A DNA stretch of 64,000 nucleotides from Hemibagrus wyckioides (lineage: Eukaryota; Chordata; Actinopteri; Siluriformes; Bagridae), in assembly GCF_019097595.1 (NCBI RefSeq), contig NC_080731.1, positions 10,324,571 to 10,388,570 of the forward strand. Reading direction: 5' to 3'. Below, in pieces: positions 36,740 through 48,585 of the stretch. Position 1 is the first letter of the stretch, and each line of letters starts with the position of its first letter. The notes beneath the pieces were generated by a model, which was not told the DNA's origin, ran no database searches, and saw nothing but the letters and a program-made list of their open reading frames with translations. The position numbers and the translations under genes are program-made.

Positions 36740-37390
36740 TACATTTATTCTCAGCTAACTTTGTGCTTCTGTGTCTGTGCCTAGCTTATTTAGCTCTGGC
36801 TCTGTGTCTGTTCCTTGCTAATCCTGTATCTTTGCATGAGCTTCAAGGTTAATCTAAGTTTAGCCCTGTCTCAGTTCCTAGCCTTAGCTTCTGTATCAGC
36901 ACTCAGTACTATCTCTGAGTCTGCTCAGACTCCTGATGTAACCTCTCTCTATGCTCAAGCTCCCAGTATAGCCTCTATATCTGGCACACAAGTGCAAGCC
37001 TCAGTATCTGCTCCTTTCCTTGTATCAGACATAGCATCTGAGTCTTCCAGAGTGACAAACTTACTCCCCGAGCTTTCCTCAGTCTCAGTGTCTGTCTGAA
37101 ACTCTTCTATCTGATGTTCTGATCACATCCTGTGTTCAAGCACAGCTTTTTTCCACTTTATTATTCACTGACCCTGTTTTCTCTTCTTGTCACTCTTGCT
37201 TACAAGCCCTGCTCTTTTGTCTTTCACAGGCCACGCTCTATTGCTTATGTCAGTTCTCTGTTCTTTTCCCAGTGTTGGTCACAGCCTCTGTCTGTTTTCC
37301 AGTAACAGCTCAGTTTTTTCCTGCTCTGTTGGAGCATCTGTCCTTTCCCTGTATTATCTGAAGATTTTCTTTGTCGGCTGATGATGTTTT
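36740..37390. repeat. CT-rich imperfect repeat region
   Basis: The + strand is rich in short variants of CTCTGTGTCTGT, CTCAGTATCTGCTC and CTAGCTTA, and reads as a Ser/Ala/Leu-rich frame at 36815-37099 and 37187-37381. No motif, start context or splice sites suggest a real gene, so it is treated as degenerate low-complexity sequence. It ends at a poly-T run near 37388-37400. Confidence 0.45.
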
Positions 37391-37399
37391 TTTTTTTTT

Positions 37400-40261
37400 T
37401 ACAGCATGAAGTTAATGGTTGTTGGCTGCACTGACATAACTGGTAGACATTGCTAGCACAGATAGAGTTGCATTTAATAGCTCATAATTTTCCAGAAATC
37501 CAAAACAGGTGTTGGGAAAACAGCATGAACACAAAGCTTCAGGAATGCAATGCAGCAACATTTTAAGGCAGATAATTGGTGTGATCTACAACATGACCAC
37601 AAAGGTAGGGATGAGGAAGATTTATAAAGTAAGTGCTAAATCCCATATAGACCATCACGTTGACATTTAAACTATTTAATCTTCCTTGCAAAATTCTTGG
37701 CCCTCAATGAAAGTTAATAATAAAGATTAATAAATTACACCGGATGGAGTTTTCCTTTAAGCTTTTTTCCCCCCTTTGGTTCCTAGTGAAGTCTTGCATG
37801 TTCATGCAATTAATGTTAACCTTGCAGGCAAACTACTGTCAGAGCTGCTGTTATAGAAACGAATTACCTTGTGATCAGTCAGATTCAAACGTTCTGATGT
37901 GCTGATGTATGTATAGTGGATGATATTTGCAAAATGGTATTTGTTTTGTTAGTGTAATGGCTAAAGGACTATAGGAATGCTTTGGAATACATTTGAAGTT
38001 ACACCCTACCCTACATACATTTTGGGCCAGTGGAACATCTTGCATTATATACAAAGCAAAGGACCATAACTCCATTTTCTGGCAGAAACAAGCATGTGGT
38101 CATATGATTTGGCAGACTTTTTATTCCATAACATAAGCACTGTGAAGCATTAGTCTGGCGATATGCATGAAATCTAGACCTGGTGTTGTAGGTCTGCTGT
38201 AGCTAACAGAAGTCAAAGATCTACATAAACCTAAGCTAAAGATTTTCAGTTTTTCACAGCTTCACACACGTCATGATACGATACTTTTCTTTTAGCCAGT
38301 CAACTAAAGCATTTTTTGTTCACAGAGGAAGTAATGTTAAAACAACAAATTAGAAATATTTAGTTAAGCTTTCATTCTCTGAGAATTGGAGTGGGTCAAA
38401 GGTTTATATACACATGTTGACTGTCTCTTCAAACAGTCTGGAGGATCCCTGAGAAACTTCCTAATTAGGAGTTAATGGGATCAAACCTGTGGCTGGAAAA
38501 AAAGCCCTGTTTGCTTTTTACCCTTTTACCCAGGTCTGGTTCTTCTTTAGGTGAAGGCACCAAATAATAAAAAAAAAAAGTCCAAATAATAAAAAAAAGT
38601 CTTACCAACTAAAAATCCGATTAAGTAAATAAAGTCTAGAATAAATCGGTCTGCATGCAATTATTTTGAAATTGCCTCTTATGAAAATATATTAGATACC
38701 CTACTTGACTCAAATCAGCAAATGTATGGGAACCTAAAATGAGCAGAATAGTGAACAAGCTGAGAGTTTGGATGTATTTAGCCCATGTATTGGTAAACGT
38801 TTGGCCTCAACTGTACTGTCTAAAATATGACTAATGTAGTGAGTCATGCAACTGTGAATAAAGTGCATATTTGGAAATGAGCCTCTACACCACAGGGTTA
38901 ACATTCCAGCTGTTTCATTCATAAAACTACACACAGCAGTCCTTCACATAGGGATAGTGTACTATTGAAGATAGCTGGATGTTTGGAAAATAATATTTAA
39001 CAGATTTGAGCAGTACTTTACTATAAATGAATGGATTGCTGACCTTCCTGTGATTGATATTTTTAATACAAGCTCATTTTGTATTTTAAAGGTAGAGCAA
39101 ATAAACTACTTTTTAGTAATTAACACTATCCAGTGGTTTATTCGTTAAATATTAGTGAACAAGGGGCACCGTTATAACACATTTCCACAGATGTAAGAAA
39201 ACTAGGTGCCATCCTTGGCTAAGATTGACACTTCAGAGGTGTCGCCCTCTTGGTGGGGGGTCCCATTAAGCTGAACTGAATTCAGAGCATCCACAGAGAT
39301 TTTTGTGAAATGCCAGCACACCGTGCAGCATTTAGATGTAAGAATCCTTGACACCTCAAAGCAAGAGAGCAAGGAATCAATTTTCACAGAGGAAAACCTC
39401 AGAGAATGTGTGTGTTTATTTTATGAGGGACTTTATTCAGGAGTTAAGGCTTTATCCAGTTAAGGCAGACTGTCAAGGTGAGTTTACTGTTTATTACAGT
39501 TTAATACATTAGAGCTTCGCTTTAACTAAGCCTCAGTTGAATTTGCAATTGAGCACTGTTAACATGTTTTGTCAAGCAGGTTGCGTATGTTACGACGAAG
39601 CTAGCTTTAGGCGTGTGTCATGTCAGCTTTAGTTATCACTATGTTCCGTGAGCTATATAAATGTGTTTTTATAACAACATGCGTTGTTGTAAATGTATTT
39701 ATACATATGGTTTTAAGCAATGTTGTTGTTTATTGTTATTTATATAAACTAATGGAAGCTCTAATCTAATTTGTTTGATCTGTTTTGACACAAAATTTCA
39801 CAGAAACCCACATAATCAAATGTGACTTCAGAAGAAAAAATAAATATGGAGGACAATCGACGACGTCAGTTGGATATCCTGGCATGCGTTCTGTTTTGCA
39901 GCGAAAAACAAAAAAAGGAGAAAAAGAATATGGGTGGTAATTCAACAAAGCTTGCCTTCTTTTTCAATGTTCCATTTGGCTCAGGTTGTGTTATGATGCG
40001 CTGCATGATTGTGAGCTGTAAGAATATGCAACATCCAGTTGGTCATGCTTCCTGGGCTCATTGGTTATTGTGGGTATTCCGACGCAACCTCCCCGATCAG
40101 GAATCATAAATATCAAATGTGTTCAGAAATTTTAATGCTACAGAGTCACTGACACTGGAGACATCCTACATAAATGTCATTGTTGATGTAATCAGTTGAG
40201 TTACAGATGATTTACTATAAATTTAATACCATAAATTTGCATTGCATTATAAATAATTCTC
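37400..40261. other. non-coding spacer
   Basis: No element was recognised. An 88-codon stretch from ATG 39846 to TAA 40109 (MEDNRRRQLDILACVLFCSE...) is the most gene-like short frame here, but it matches nothing I know and has no supporting context. Confidence 0.4.
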
Positions 40262-41080
40262 ATTGTTGGAACAATAGCCCCCCTCTAAAAGTACTGGAAT
40301 GGTGAGGCCAGTACTTTTGTTTTTGCTATACACTGACATTCGGGTTTGAGATCAAAAGCTGAATATAAGACGATATAGAATAATTTCAGTTTTCATTTCC
40401 TGATATTTATGATATCTGTATGTGTTAAGGAACTTAAAACACAGCACCTTTCTATAGAACACATCCATTTTGGGGCATGTGACTGACAAGTGTTTCTTGG
40501 TGGCCAAGTGCCCTGTTAAACAGATTGTATAAATAATTAATAGCTCTGAATGTTTACTCTTGATTTGAGCCCTGCATTTGTTAAATTGTAGAAATCAACA
40601 TGAAGTCCAGAGAGCTGAGTATGGAAATGAATTGTGAAGCTCTGGAAAGAGGGATAATCAATCAGAGTCATTGCACAACTATTGAGCATAGAAAATACAA
40701 TAATTTGAAGTGTTCTGAAAAAGAAAGAAAGCAGAATTATCGAGGACATACCACTAGATGCAAACCACTTATCAGTGCTGGAACCAAGAGTAAGCTCTAC
40801 TAAAGTGATGGAAAGGTCAAAGTGTGAAGAAAGAAAAGATCTGCTCATCATCCTAAACATGAGCTCATCAGTCAAGCACAATGAAGGTAGTGTCATGGCT
40901 TGGGTTTGCAAGGCTACTTCTGAAATGGGCTCACTAATCTTTATTCATCATGTAAATCAAGATGGTAGAAGCAGAATGAATTCAAAAGACTACAGAAACA
41001 TTCGGTCTGCCAATTTCCAGAGAAATGCATCCATTTAATGACGGTCCCATGGTAGAGAATGTACTGACTGTTTCAAAACA
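40262..41080 (+). mobile_element. decayed Tc1-like element with internal deletions
   Basis: The order of sequence blocks follows a common fish Tc1-like element read on + : AAAAGTACTGGAATGG near 40286, TTTCCTGATATTTATGAT, GACTGACAAGTGTTTCTTGG, the start region ATGAAGTCCAGAGAGCTGAG at 40600, then GAAAGAAAAGATCTGCTCAT, GGTAGTGTCATGGCTTGGGT (glycine box) and CCAATTTCCAGAGAAATGCA. Parts of the DNA-binding and catalytic domains are missing, and the frame is broken. The right end is uncertain. Confidence 0.7.
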
Positions 41081-42831
41081 CTCGCATTTCCTTACAGAAA
41101 ACTTCACACACAGTGTGAAGTGATTATATTACATCACAGTGATTATATTTTATTATAGTTAAATAACAGTGTGGTTTTGTAGACTTTTACTCTCCACTTT
41201 AGATTATATAGATTGTAGATCGTCCACCAAAGATGCTAGCAGGTACGACAGATGCACAATAAGGATAGCCTGCATAGATACTCACTGAACCAAAATTAAA
41301 CTCTTTTTCCACCTCATTTGGCAGATGACAGGTATGAACATAAAATGTAGAGGATGAACAAAAGAGAAAACTGCAAACTTACTATTGGAAAGAGAAGGAA
41401 GAATCAGGCAAGGGAAAAAGAAGTAGGTTTTATGAGGGTGGTGTTGGCTTTAGAGTATAGTGATATATTGTAGTCTATAGATGACTGTCAGAGGTAACGC
41501 TCATATGCTGAATCCAGTGATCCGGTGAAGTATATGCCACTCAAATCTAATCTAGTCTAATCTAGTTCATTTTAAGGCTACTCCTATAATCCTATATTTG
41601 ATATATTTCTGAAGCTATTAACACAATTTCACACCTTTATATACATTTACATCTTTATATCCATTTACTCAAACAATAAGGTCTCCAGTTTAACACATTA
41701 TGTGTTGCTCTGTGTGTGACCTCTCTGGCTCAACAGTGAATGAGTGGGAGGTCCAGTCTGCTAGCTAACGACGCACACACACAAACAGCCAGAGGTCAGG
41801 GCTAGGGGGGCCCGGTGAAATAAACAAAGGAGAGAGCCCTGGGTTTGATCATTCTCTAGCATTACTTTAGCACGTCCACGTTTGTCACGTTACACACGTC
41901 AGTACAAGCCTTCCCACAGGAATCCCCTTGGCCATATATCACTAACTAAAAACATGTGGTAGTGCCTCGGCTGGAGGTTTACATAGCTGCTGAGCAGAAG
42001 TTGAGATGCATTTAATGCATTATCCTTCAGTTTTTTCAAATGAATATCTAAAACTGACATCTGGATTTTATCAGAAATTTGGAGCAGATTTATATATTAC
42101 TGATTTAAGCTTGTGCTAGTCCAGAAGATTTGATATGGAAAGTGGGTTGAGATGAGGCTTACTTCTAGTTGGCTCAAGATTACATTTTCAGCACAATATT
42201 TTGTGATGCCAGGAAAAAAAGATTCCTGTGTTCTGTTTTGTAATCTGTGATTCCTGCCAACACACTGAGTTAATTCTCCCTACGCACATGCACCCTCCCT
42301 GCTACAGGCATGGAAGTAGTGAAGTACCAAGCTAGAGAAGTCTTTAATTACAGGAAGGAAGGTTTTTCCCCCCTCTTTCTGCTCCCAGACTAACTTACTA
42401 GGCTGCCTGTCAGGTAATTTAGCTGGAGAATAGTGGCAGGAGGGTATGGAGGAGGGAATGAATGGGGCCTCTTGTTCTTATTCAGACAGATCAGCTTTAC
42501 ATGAGGGTTTTTTTTCTCTTGCCTTTAGATTGCACATATGGGACAGAGCAAACTTTGTAGTCCTGGTTCACTATGTATATTATGTGAATGTGGAAAATAT
42601 GGCAAAGTATAACCATAGTAACTGGAGAGGAGACATGAATAATACTGTTGGGTGGCTTTATAGTAGAAATATACCTCAGTTCTGCTGAATTTTGAATTCT
42701 CCAAATTTGATTGGTCAGAAGGTGTTGATTCATATAAATATGTTTATATTAATTGCATAGCTTGGGCCAATACCAGCAAAAAACAAAGTAAAGTAAATGT
42801 TGGAATGTTTTTTAATGGAAACTACAAATGT

Positions 42832-42833
<2 letters not shown>

Positions 42834-42868
<35 letters not shown>
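42834..42868. repeat. (TTTA)n simple repeat
   Basis: About eight TTTA units. Confidence 0.95.
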
Positions 42869-42869
<1 letters not shown>

Positions 42870-43728
42870 TTTTCATATTTTAATGCTAATTGCATTTGTA
42901 ATGTATGAGTTTTTTTTGGGAAGCCGTATTTTTGTGTAGGTTTTTTTTTTTATTTTTATGATGTATTTTCTCTGTATCATTTAAGTGCTTCAGTTACAAA
43001 CACATATCAAGATATACAGATATCAAAATCAGCTGAAATTCGAGGTTTCAGTATAAATATCAGATTAAAGATCTCTAGTGATAAAGATCAGACCTCTAGT
43101 GATAGTGGATGCCTCCACCCAGTCATTGATTATTTTCCTACACCAGCACATCATGTTGTGTTTTATTCCCTACTTATAGCAGAACCTTTTAGCCATGCAG
43201 CAGTATATTTGACACTGATGACCCCTACCAGCATGTACTGGAATTCTTTACAAAATACATGAACTTTTACTGCATATTATGTAACTAATTGGGAACTTTG
43301 GGTAGTGCTCCTAGTGTGATCCTATAGTCCCAGTACATACAACCTGCTGGCCATTTAACGAAGCCTCCCAGGGTGTTGAGATGAGATCAGAGGTCATATA
43401 CACACACAGCATTCTTCAGTCACGGGTTAATATTAGCACTTCGTCAGCTCCAGCATTCTCACTGAAATGTGGTCCCATCTATTATGCGCCTCTTTAGAGG
43501 CAAGAAAAAAAAGGGGTGATCTTCTTTAAAGGTTCCTGTGTTGGAATGAATGGGAATTTAAAAACCAAGTCAGTTGTAGCTTAGGGGAGGACTGCTTTTG
43601 ACTTGTTTCAAACTTACATGAGTAAATAAGCTTCTAAATCCAGCTGAGCAAACTTTCACTGGGGATAGGGAAGAGAACACAAAGAACTGCCATGATGTCA
43701 ATAAGTTGAAGCTAGAAGACATTCACAT

Positions 43729-43729
<1 letters not shown>

Positions 43730-43760
<31 letters not shown>
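43730..43760. repeat. (AG)n microsatellite
   Basis: About 15 AG units without interruption. Confidence 0.97.
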
Positions 43761-43762
<2 letters not shown>

Positions 43763-44864
43763 TTAGAGATGTGTGAAGCTTTAGGTGGAAATCCTGTTTG
43801 GCCCAACAGATCCTAAAGAGGGAAAGTAGAGAATAGAAAGACAGAACAGGATATGCCAATATTACTGGATTCAATCTGCTTCAACATAGATGAGTGAATA
43901 ATGTATACCTGGCCATTGATTGGCCCTTTTCAGTGTGCATTGCTGTATGTTTTGGTACTTCTTTTTTGAAAAGAGACTTTTAATTCATGTTTTGTACTTC
44001 TCTTTGGAAAAGAGAAAAGAATACTATCAATAGTTTCCCTCCAGTCATTACTCAGTATTTAGAATAAAACTAATAATTACTGGAATTTAGTTATAGACAT
44101 GTAAGGCATTAAATTTGTCCTAAGGTGTATGTAGATGCTTATATCCAATAAAAACTAATGAAGCTCTTTGTGCTATTTAGAAAAGGTGTTAGTGTTGACT
44201 CAGGCATGACCAGCCAATAATTCATCATCGTTTCCACATATTCATTTAGCTGCTATACACAGCACAGTCCCCAGTGGGAAATAAATGCATCCAACATTCA
44301 AATCCATTTGCACAAGAGCTCATTCTATGGTACTTAATATAAGGGATATTACTATTATTATAAGGGGATTTTACTGTGTTGATCATTCTCATGACATCCA
44401 ACGTGACCTGATGAGCAATTCATACAAATTGCAACAAACAAGAGCAACACCGTTGGATCTCATTCAATTTCTCAGCAAGGGTTTGGTTTGAGTTATAAAC
44501 AAATGATTTGCTTAACCCTTTCAGTCACTGTGCTTAAACACCTGGGCTCTACATTTTAGTGAAAAGAGTCCAAATGCAATGTGCTAATTAGTGAGTTCAG
44601 TATGTTAAATTGTACTGGTGTGTTGCATTTGATTTACAAAGAATAATTGCATACATAATGTCACATACAAAGTTGGGAGAGGATACAATATGTAAATGAG
44701 GATGCTTCTCATTAGCCTTTGCAAGCTTAGGTCTTTAAGAGATTTATGGATGAATAAAAATGAAATTTGCCAAATAAACCCCATAACCACTGATTACAGA
44801 AAGTGAGCCATGTTAAAGAAGACAAAATACAACATCCATTATGTGTGCATATATGCACACGTGG

Positions 44865-45085
44865 ACTCAACGTGTGGTGGGAATACACCCTAGATGGGTT
44901 GCCAGTCTATTGAAGGGCACCATGCATAGATTAATTTACATGCCCAGTTATGTCACACCTAGGGGGAGTTTAGCGTATCCAATCCACCTACTGTATGTTT
45001 GGAAAAGTGAAGGAAATGAAGGAAATCTCAGGACTGCACAATGAATCAGGATGAAGCAACTATACCCAATGGGCCACCATGCCGC
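44865..45085. repeat. fish interspersed repeat (SINE-like)
   Basis: The order GGTGGGAATACACCCTAGAT, GGGTTGCCAGTCTATTGAAG, GGCACCATGCA, CACACCTAGGGGGAGTTTAG, CGTATCCAATCCACCTACTG and GGGCCACCATGCCGC follows a repeat that is very common in fish genomes. It is preceded by an 18-bp perfect palindrome at 44843-44860. I did not find a target duplication. Confidence 0.6.
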
Positions 45086-47335
45086 TCAAAATGTTTTTAT
45101 TAGTGTTGATTGCCTTTAAATTACAGGGAACTGAGTATGCAAATTGGCATTTGTATTACATTACATGCACTAATGCCAGAACTGAAGTGACTTTGAGAAT
45201 TGCATTCTAAGTTAATCTATTTCCAACAACACTGCCCTGTAGTTTTCACTTTTCTGTAGAAATGCACCTTACTCTTTAGAAAATACATGCTAATTGGACA
45301 AGACATTTCATTTTGCTCAGCTGAAACAAGCAATTCTTCATCAACTCTATTTATAAATCACTTGCTCATTTAAAAATCTGTTATCTACATGCTTAGATGC
45401 ACACAAACCTTTATAAAATCAACGAATGTTTTCTTAATACTAAGTTTGGTTTATTGCATAATATAAGAGTGCATTGTTCTTACGAACATCATTAATGCTA
45501 TTAAGGGCAAGGCACACAAGAGAGGGAACAATAACAGTAGTCCTTTTGCAAAACTGGGGCAGTATAGTTACTGAAGAAACTGCTTACCAGTGTAATCTGC
45601 CTATTACTGTAATCCTTGTACAGAAAATGATGATAATGCTATAGCAAAATACCAAAATCAGGTCTTAGAATAAGGAATTGTACTCCGAATCACTTGAGGT
45701 TTGATGAGCAATGAACGACTCATGTAAGAAGATGCTTTGAAATAAATGTCGTGTCTGTGCTTTAAAATGGGGCACGTCACAAAGCCCTAGTTTCTCAAAG
45801 GACAACTGAGCCTCAGTGCAGCTACTTCAGTGCGTCTGCCTCAGAGACTGATCGTGCCTCTCTCCTACACTTCTTCCAGTAAAATGAATCCCCAGGGAGC
45901 GACCATGTTCTGGACGTGATTGTATTTTATCTCTCCCCCTGCTTTACTCTCAAGGTAACATGTAACTCGGCATTTAATCCTGCAGGTACTGATGCCTTCC
46001 TTTTCCTGTGGTTCATAATTCCTGCAATTTATTCTGTCTTTCAGGAGTCATTTCTTGCTGTTCTCCCATGCAAATGTCCCATTTATCCATGCCTACAGGG
46101 ACTGGCACTCTCCTCTCACCTCACCAATTAGACCAGATTTTTTCGAGGAAGGTTCTGGAGACCATTAAAATGGGCCTGGGCGAAAGAGATTCCATTACAA
46201 ATAGCGGGATGTATTGATGAAGGGAAACCAGCAGGAGGAGCTCCATCCACAGATCTCGGTGTGTGCACACATATTCTTTCCCAGAAAGCAGAGGTTGATC
46301 CATGGTCATTTGCAAGTCCTTGAACTTGCTATCTATTTAACCTTCAACTTCGACACTATAAGACATATCACACAGCTGGTATCAAGTGCTTAGTCTCTGC
46401 TACTTTAATATGAAGGGCTAAAGGAACCCTACTGTGACCTGCAAAGCTGAGACAACGACACATCAATGCAGCACACAAGAGACATAAATAAAGGCTGGTT
46501 TAAAAGACATTGATTTGAAGTTCTTGTTTTTAAAGGCTCCAGCTCTTCCAAAGACAAAATCGGGTTTCAGGGTTCACTGTGTATCTCTACAGAGCTGTAG
46601 GATTAAAAAAAAAAAATGACAAGAATCTTTATACAGTGCTGAGTGAGCAGAGATTTCAAGATCGATATGAGGATTTGCATCATAGCTTTTGAATTTTAAA
46701 TATAATCTTTTCTTATTTGCACCAGGGAGGAATATAATCCGTATTGGGGAAAAAAAAACAGAAAAGGCATTATATCCTTGCAGTTCATATATTGCTTTTG
46801 TTTTAATTAGGATATTGCATAATTAATATACATGAACAGCATCATACCCTCAAGTGGCCACTTTCAGGCTGGTTAACATCACTGCTAAACAACAGAGGGT
46901 GCTATACAGATCTACTGTAAGAGTCAGGCCTAAAGAAGAAGCACTGCAAAAAGCGGGTGAAAATATATTTGAATATAGTCTATATATGCACACAAAAATC
47001 GGAATATTGTCTGATTTACTTAGAATTTCAAGATTACAATAAATTACTAAAGCCTAATTTTAGACATTTTTTACTAACTCAAATTTTGAAATAGTCTCGT
47101 TTTATTGGGGGATCATTTTGCCTGATCTGATTTTAAGCATTTATTTCTAGAAAGAAGCAAACTTTACAAGGCAATGAGAAAGACTGAGATGAGTAACACT
47201 GTCTAGAGTTAGGTATTCTAATCTTAATTTGATTGATTGTAATTTTTTTAATGGGGAAACACCAGATAAATCTGACTATTTTCACTTGCCAAGATGTTAT
47301 TTTTTGTAGTGAGGAATCATGGTAGCTTGAATATA
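45086..47335. other. non-coding spacer with a regulatory candidate
   Basis: No exon or transposon was recognised. 45820-46330 is non-repetitive and rich in homeodomain-type words (see the regulatory entry). Confidence 0.5.
45820..46330. promoter_or_regulatory. candidate conserved non-coding element
   Basis: About 500 bp of balanced, non-repetitive sequence unlike the AT-rich flanks. It includes an octamer ATGCAAAT (46068-46075), a K50-homeodomain-type TAATCC (45975-45980), and AT-core words in CCATTAAAATGG and CCATTACAAATAG around 46160-46205. No splice sites or sustained coding frame were found. Conservation cannot be tested from one sequence, so this is a hypothesis only. Confidence 0.3.
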
Positions 47336-48583
47336 CACTATATTGCCAAAAGTATTCGCTCACCTATCCAAATAATCAGAATCAGGTGTTCCAATCACTT
47401 CCATGGCCACAGGTGTATAAAATCAAGCACCTAGGCATGCAGACTGTTTTTACAAACATTTGTGAAAGAATGGGTCGCTCTCAGGAGCTCAGTGAATTCC
47501 AGCGTGGAACTGTGATAGGATGCAACCTGTGCAACAAATCCAGTCGTGAAATTTCTTTGCCCCTAAATATTCCACAGTCAACTGTCAGCTGTATTATAAG
47601 AACGTGGAAGTGTTTGGGAACGACAGCAATTCAGCCACGAAGTGGTAGGCCACGTAAACTGACGGAGCGGGGTCAGCGGATGCTGAGGCGCATAGTGCGA
47701 AGAGGTCGCCAACTTTCTGCAGAGTCAATCGCTACAGACCTCCAAACTTCATGTGGCCTTCAGATTAGCTCAAGAACAGTGCGCAGAGAGCTTCATGGAA
47801 TGGGTTTCCATGGCCGAGCAGCTGCATCCAAGCCATACATCACCAAGTGCAATGCAAAGCGTCGGATGCAGTGGTGTAAAGCACGCCGCCACTGGACTCT
47901 AGAGCAGTGGAGACGCGTTCTCTGGAGTGACGAATCGCGCTTCTCCATCTGGCAATCTGATGGACGAGTCTGGGTTTGGCGGTTGCCAGGAGAACGGTAC
48001 TTGTCTGACTGCATTGTGCCAAGTGTAAAGTTTGGTGGAGGGGGGATTATGGTGTGGGGTTGTTTTTCAGGAGCTGGGCTTGGCCCCTTAGTTCCAGTGA
48101 AAGGAACTCTGAATGCTTCAGCATACCAAGACATTTTGGACAATTCCATGCTCCCAACTTTGTGGGAACAGTTTGGAGCTGGCCCCTTCCTCTTCCAACA
48201 TGACTGTGCACCAGTGCACAAAGCAAGGTCCGTAAAGACATGGATGACAGAGTCTGGTGTGGATGAACTTGACTGGCCTGCACAGAGTCCTGACCTCAAC
48301 CCCATAGAACACCTTTGGGATGAATTAGAGCGGAGACTGAGAGCCAGGCCTTCTCGTCCAACATCAGTGTGTGACCTCACAAATGCGCTTCTGGAAGAAT
48401 GGGCAAAAATTCCCATAAACACACTCCTAAACCTTGTGGACAGCCTTCCCAGAAGAGTTGAAGCTGTTATAGCTGCAAAGGGTGGACCGACGTCATATTG
48501 AACCCTATGGATTAGGAATGGGATGTCACTTAAGTTCATATGCGAGTCAAGGCAGGTGAGCGAATACTTTTGGCAATATAGTG
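47336..48583 (+). mobile_element. Tc1/mariner element, copy C (1248 bp), apparently intact
   Basis: A complete element with perfect 30-bp terminal inverted repeats (CACTATATTGCCAAAAGTAT plus TCGCTCACCT) and TA on both sides (47334-47335 and 48584-48585). It is the longest of three near-identical copies; the lengths of A and B are explained exactly by their deletions relative to it. The transposase frame is uninterrupted. The repeats are short and single, unlike the long IR/DR ends of the element at 57.5 kb. Confidence 0.97.
47470..48501 (+). CDS. Tc1 transposase, full-length open frame (343 aa)
   Basis: This DD34E transposase would cut and paste its own element through the terminal repeats, integrating at TA. 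The chosen start gives [20 protein letters not shown]; the frame also stays open to ATG 47386, and copy B shares that extension, so an upstream start is possible. Seen in order: first helix-turn-helix around residues 20-50 ([19 protein letters not shown]), AT-hook-like GRPRKL at 59-64, second helix-turn-helix about 80-110, WSDESRF with D154, glycine-rich box [10 protein letters not shown] at 188-196, FQHDCAP with D245, and NPIEHLW with E280 (34 residues between). Length is normal for Tc1 (about 340). No stop or frameshift is visible. Confidence 0.93.
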   Translation: MGRSQELSEFQRGTVIGCNLCNKSSREISLPLNIPQSTVSCIIRTWKCLGTTAIQPRSGRPRKLTERGQRMLRRIVRRGRQLSAESIATDLQTSCGLQISSRTVRRELHGMGFHGRAAASKPYITKCNAKRRMQWCKARRHWTLEQWRRVLWSDESRFSIWQSDGRVWVWRLPGERYLSDCIVPSVKFGGGGIMVWGCFSGAGLGPLVPVKGTLNASAYQDILDNSMLPTLWEQFGAGPFLFQHDCAPVHKARSVKTWMTESGVDELDWPAQSPDLNPIEHLWDELERRLRARPSRPTSVCDLTNALLEEWAKIPINTLLNLVDSLPRRVEAVIAAKGGPTSY

Positions 48584-48585
48584 TA

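Larger units (their letters stand above)
41081..44842. other. non-coding spacer with simple repeats
   Basis: No gene was recognised. It holds a TTTA repeat (42834-42868), an AG repeat (43730-43760), a short TCTAATCTAG duplication near 41547-41567, and a non-repetitive GC-richer patch at 43420-43560 that could be regulatory. Confidence 0.45.

Noticed and set aside
40537..40911. 124-codon - strand frame as a gene
   Set aside because: Lies antisense over a decayed Tc1-like element read on +.
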